Assembly (NCBI GenBank): GCA_000634215.1
Contig: JFLX01000001.1
Coordinates: forward strand, 248,001-312,000
DNA: 64,000 nucleotides
Reading direction: 5' to 3'
DNA from: Prochlorococcus sp. scB243_495L20
GTDB taxonomy: Bacteria; Cyanobacteriota; Cyanobacteriia; PCC-6307; Cyanobiaceae
Shown here: positions 61,263 to 64,000 of the stretch, one piece after another
Numbering within the stretch: position 1 is the first letter of the stretch
How the letters are laid out: the number at the start of each line of letters is the position of its first letter
Notes under the pieces: generated by a model
Database searches by the model: none
The model's input: the letters and a program-made list of their open reading frames with translations, nothing else
Told to the model about the DNA's origin: nothing
Program-made: the position numbers and the translations under genes

Positions 61263-62465
61263 TTGTTTAAGATTTTAATTTTAAGTAATGGGCATGGAGA
61301 AGATCTATCTGGCAGTCTAGTAGCTAAACAATTCGTAAAAAGTGGTTATTCTGTTCATGCTTTGCCAATTGTTGGTATGGGAAACCATTACGAAAAAGAA
61401 AAAATTAAGATTATCGGTAAAACGAAGGAATTTAGAACTGGAGGAATTGGTTATAATTCTTTTAAGGGAAGACTTACTGAAATATTAGGAGGAGAAATAT
61501 TTTATCTTCTAAAAAGATTATATTTAACTTTTAAAATAAAAAAAAAATATGATTATTTTTTTGTAGTTGGAGATATTGTGCCAGTTTTTTTTGCATGGGT
61601 TTGTAAGAAAGATTATTTTACATATCTAGTTGCTTATTCCAGCCATTATGAAGGGAAGTTGAAATTACCATGGCCTTCTAAATTTTTCTTGCTCTCACAA
61701 AAAGCAAAAAAAATATATACGAGAGATTCCCTTACAGCTAATGATTTAACTTTGCAGTTAAAAAAGAAAGTGTCTTTTTTAGGCAACCCATTTATGGATA
61801 AGTTTTTTCTTAGAAACGAAGAATTAAATAAAGATGAATTTAGTATTGGATTATTTCCAGGAAGTAGATTCCCTGAGATTTTAGATAATTTTGTTTTGAT
61901 TTTAGAGGTATTAGAGGCATTGTCAGATTTAAGATATTTTCAAAAAATTCAGTTTAATTTTGCAATAGTTAATGCTCTATCTTCATCAAAAATAAAGGAG
62001 ATATTTCAAAAAAGAGGATGGTTAAAAATAGAAAATATAAAAGATAATAATCTCTTGAAATTCCAATATAAATTTTTAGAAGTGAATATATATTGGAATA
62101 ATTTTGACAAAATATTATTGAAAAGTAGATGCTGTATTAGCATGGCAGGAACGGCAGCAGAGCAAGCGATTGGATTAGGAAAACCGGTTATTCAGATTGA
62201 AGGCAAAGGTCCACAATTTACAAAAACATTTGCAGAAGCGCAAAGACGTTTACTTGGGAAATATGTTTTTTGTGCCAGTAATTTTAAAGATAAAAATGAT
62301 CAAATCAATCAGACAATTAAATTGATCATAAAAATAATATACCTTATACAGCTAAATAAGAAGTTTATGATCTCATGTAATGAAAATGCAAAAAAAAGAC
62401 TGGGTGAAAACAAAGCTTGTCTTAAAATGGTTGATGATATGAATATTGTTATAAAAAATGACTAA
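61263..62465 (+). CDS. Lipid-A-disaccharide synthase-related protein (TIGR03492 type)
   Basis: The 400-aa protein starts at TTG 61263 (MFKILILSNGHGEDLSG), the TIGR03492 opening. Other marks are GLFPGSRFPEILDNFVL and CISMAGTAAEQAIGLGKPVIQIEGKGPQFT. It belongs to the LpxB-like glycosyltransferases, but the family is distinct from true LpxB. It is the second LpxB-like gene in the window and is only distantly similar to the first (8284). The stop overlaps the following small membrane gene by 8 bases. Confidence 0.85.
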   Translation: MFKILILSNGHGEDLSGSLVAKQFVKSGYSVHALPIVGMGNHYEKEKIKIIGKTKEFRTGGIGYNSFKGRLTEILGGEIFYLLKRLYLTFKIKKKYDYFFVVGDIVPVFFAWVCKKDYFTYLVAYSSHYEGKLKLPWPSKFFLLSQKAKKIYTRDSLTANDLTLQLKKKVSFLGNPFMDKFFLRNEELNKDEFSIGLFPGSRFPEILDNFVLILEVLEALSDLRYFQKIQFNFAIVNALSSSKIKEIFQKRGWLKIENIKDNNLLKFQYKFLEVNIYWNNFDKILLKSRCCISMAGTAAEQAIGLGKPVIQIEGKGPQFTKTFAEAQRRLLGKYVFCASNFKDKNDQINQTIKLIIKIIYLIQLNKKFMISCNENAKKRLGENKACLKMVDDMNIVIKND

Positions 62466-62727
62466 GGAGAATAATCAAAATAAGTTAAAACAAATTATCG
62501 ATAATTTGTTATTAATAAATTTATTTACAGTCATTTTTTTTGCAATATTTTTTATTTTTGCAATCATCATGCAATTTAATGGGATATTTATTTTTATTAA
62601 TTTTATTCAGATAGTTTGGAATCCTCTTGTAGTTCCATTGATAACAATTCTTATTATTGGTGCTTTAGTAAACGGTATTGATTCTTGGTGGAGGCGTAAA
62701 TTGCTTTCTCAAGAAGAGGATATTTAA
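62458..62727 (+). CDS. Small membrane protein, 89 aa
   Basis: The protein has a charged N-terminus and two hydrophobic helices (about residues 20-45 and 52-68), followed by VNGIDSWWRRKLLSQEEDI. It overlaps the LpxB-related gene by 8 bases, which suggests coupling, and overlaps the convergent TIGR01777 gene by 74 bases at its end. I do not recognise a family, though the overlapping operon position supports its reality. Confidence 0.6.
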   Translation: MTKENNQNKLKQIIDNLLLINLFTVIFFAIFFIFAIIMQFNGIFIFINFIQIVWNPLVVPLITILIIGALVNGIDSWWRRKLLSQEEDI

Positions 62728-63604
62728 AATTATAGTTTTTGATTTTACTGCTAATTACTTTTTGTCCTTCTAAAACAACTTTCGCTCCATCTCCTAACAA
62801 TATTTTTAAAACCGCTCCAGGCACTGGAAGTAAATTAGGTCTATTAAGACATTTGCCTAAAGTCTGGGAAAATTCTTTCATTAATACTGGATTTGGTGCA
62901 ACAGCATTAAATACTCCCGAATACTTTTTATCAACTAATGCTTGAATGATTAATGCACATAAATCAGTTCTATGAATCCAACTCATCCATTGCTTACCAT
63001 CTCCAATTGGTCCACCTAATCCAACTTTAAATATAGGGAGCATTTTTCCTAATGCTCCTCCATCTTTCTCTAGAACAATTCCAATTCTAAAAATAACTAA
63101 CCTTGAGAAAAATGGTTTTTCAGCGGCGACCGCTTCCCATTTCTTACAAAGATTAGATAAAAAGTCTTTTCCTCCAGGACTATTTTCAGTGAATTCATTA
63201 GACAAACTTGTACCGTAATAACCTATAGCAGATCCATTTATAATGACTTTTGGGTTTATTTTTAAATCTTTAAGGGTCTTCATCATGAATTTCGTGGTGT
63301 TAATACGACTATTTTCAATCTCCTGTTTTTGTTCAGAAGTCCATTTTTTTTCTGCTATGGGTTCTCCCATCAAGTTAATAATTCCATCTGTCTCTCTTAA
63401 AATATTTAGAAGATTTTCGTTATTCCAGTTTTTTTCTTTTGATAAATCTATTTGAAAAAATTTAAACTTATTGAAATCTAAATCAAGCTTTAATTTACTA
63501 ATGGGTTTTCTACTTACAATGTATATTTCATGATTTTCATTGAGTAGTGTTGGTACTAATTCTTTACCAACAAATCCAGTGCAGCCAAGTAGTAAAAGAC
63601 GCAT
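62654..63604 (-). CDS. TIGR01777 family NAD(P)-dependent epimerase
   Basis: The 316-aa short-chain dehydrogenase/epimerase-like protein has the Rossmann motif LLGCTGFVGKELVPTLL at the N-terminus, ADGIINLMGEPIAEKKWT, a catalytic-region YYG (GSAIGYYGTS), and a C-terminal VPGAVLKILLGDGAKVVLEGQKVISSK. These are the TIGR01777/YfcH marks, a family once called SulA homologue, function unknown. The last 20-odd residues after FKYPLLEKAI lie in the overlap with the convergent small membrane gene. The start is ATG 63604. Confidence 0.88.
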   Translation of the reverse strand: MRLLLLGCTGFVGKELVPTLLNENHEIYIVSRKPISKLKLDLDFNKFKFFQIDLSKEKNWNNENLLNILRETDGIINLMGEPIAEKKWTSEQKQEIENSRINTTKFMMKTLKDLKINPKVIINGSAIGYYGTSLSNEFTENSPGGKDFLSNLCKKWEAVAAEKPFFSRLVIFRIGIVLEKDGGALGKMLPIFKVGLGGPIGDGKQWMSWIHRTDLCALIIQALVDKKYSGVFNAVAPNPVLMKEFSQTLGKCLNRPNLLPVPGAVLKILLGDGAKVVLEGQKVISSKIKNYNFKYPLLEKAIYASTKNQYRLLKHQ

Positions 63605-63705
63605 ATCTTATAAATGTTTATCATTTAAGACTATTAAATTTTTTAGACGTTTGTAATTATTATCCCAGTATAAATTTTTTTCAATAGTTTTCAAACAAGT
63701 TTTTG

Positions 63706-63711
63706 TATAAT
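63706..63711 (+). promoter_or_regulatory. Candidate -10 box for ndhO
   Basis: TATAAT lies 30 bases before the ndhO ATG within a 136-bp divergent gap, preceded by TTTTG. The hexamer is consensus; no -35 element is clear. The gap also must serve the TIGR01777 gene on the other strand. Confidence 0.45.
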
Positions 63712-63740
63712 GAATCTCAAATAACTTTCTTGAATTTATT

Positions 63741-63977
63741 ATGACAGATTCTATTCCAAAGAAACCTCTCAAGAAAGGAAGCTTAGTTTTTATCGATAGA
63801 GAAAATTATATAAAAAGTATCGAAGCGTTAGCCAATGATGATGATCTACCTAATTATGTCTTTGAAGGTCCTGGAGAGATTCTTTCAGTCAAAGACGAAT
63901 ATGCTCAGGTTCGATGGCGCAGACCTGTTCCAGATGTTTGGTTGAAATTAGATCAACTTAAAGAATATACTCAATAA
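63741..63977 (+). CDS. ndhO: NAD(P)H-quinone oxidoreductase subunit O
   Basis: This 78-aa soluble subunit belongs to the cyanobacterial/plastid NDH-1 complex, which runs cyclic electron flow and respiration. The conserved KKGSLVFIDRENYIKSIEA, GPGEILSVKDEYAQVRWRRPVPDVWL and LKEYTQ are characteristic. Length matches the family. Its regulatory region is the divergent gap with a TATAAT box. Other ndh genes are not in the window. Confidence 0.95.
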   Translation: MTDSIPKKPLKKGSLVFIDRENYIKSIEALANDDDLPNYVFEGPGEILSVKDEYAQVRWRRPVPDVWLKLDQLKEYTQ

Positions 63978-64000
63978 AATTTTTATATCTAAAAGTTTTT

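Overview
The window is strongly AT-rich, densely packed DNA from a marine unicellular cyanobacterium, most likely a high-light-adapted Prochlorococcus. The evidence is direct: a permuted two-piece tmRNA gene whose tag decodes to ANKIVSFSRQTAPVAA, psbX, ycf66, two high-light-inducible proteins (HLIPs), the sufBCDS operon, crtQ, ndhO, a CRR7-family protein, a DUF751 (Ycf33) protein, and several families known mainly from cyanobacteria (DUF2973, DUF3120, DUF4346, DUF4912). I see no insertion sequence, prophage, integrase, CRISPR array or rRNA operon. No gene-free stretch exceeds 300 bases; the longest gaps are 9657-9902 and 23635-23902 and hold only leader DNA.

Layout. 1-3510: the 3' end of an unidentified gene, ssrA on the minus strand, an RlmL-type rRNA methyltransferase, two small membrane proteins, a single-helix mini-protein and a LigD-phosphoesterase-like protein. 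3581-9656: smc, a PRC-barrel protein with an acidic repeat, an LpxB-like glycosyltransferase and tRNA-Leu with anticodon AAG. 9918-16462: accC, YggT, psbX, ycf66, an HLIP, an SbmA/BacA-type ABC exporter, a HIT protein and peptide deformylase. 16540-25189: an S9 peptidase, sufBCDS, and a DUF4912 protein. 25222-32019: pgm, rarA, a phosphopantetheinyl transferase, a PrxQ peroxiredoxin, coaX, cysH and a type II NADH dehydrogenase. 32069-36008: an ion-transport block (SLC13 permease, KtrB, KtrA). 36015-37192: a compact island of small genes (ribbon-helix-helix regulator with a candidate operator, an unknown protein, a Nif11-like leader-type peptide and an antisense-overlapping mini-protein). 37264-46488: ABC-F ATPase, a twin-CX3C mini-protein, an HtrA protease, an HLIP, YihY, an inositol monophosphatase, TolC and a DUF512 radical SAM protein. 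46507-51434: DUF3120, nadB, a VKOR-thioredoxin fusion, rimO and a PetL candidate. 51499-55298: DUF4346, a GNAT protein, a RibD-like reductase, a tandem PTPS/QueD protein and aroK. 55295-64000: CRR7 family, a lumenal protein, GST, DUF751-rbfA-hemD, crtQ, an A-type Fe-S carrier, TPR, an LpxB-related protein, a TIGR01777 epimerase and ndhO.

Functionally this is mostly core chromosome. It covers photosynthesis support (PsbX, Ycf66, HLIPs, NdhO, CRR7, CrtQ, HemD, possibly PetL), Fe-S and sulfur metabolism (SufBCDS, an A-type carrier, CysH), translation and ribosome maturation (tmRNA, RimO, RbfA, RlmL-like, Def, ABC-F), salt and K+ handling (Ktr plus SLC13), envelope functions (two LpxB-like proteins, TolC, HtrA, VKOR) and cofactor synthesis (NadB, CoaX, phosphopantetheinyl transferase, pterin genes). 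The least explained material lies in the mini-proteins missed by ordinary length cut-offs: 2903-3058, the 36015-37192 island, the twin-CX3C protein at 39004 and the PetL candidate at 51342. The PTPS/reductase pair near 53-54 kb is also worth a look, because its first PTPS half appears to have lost a catalytic histidine.
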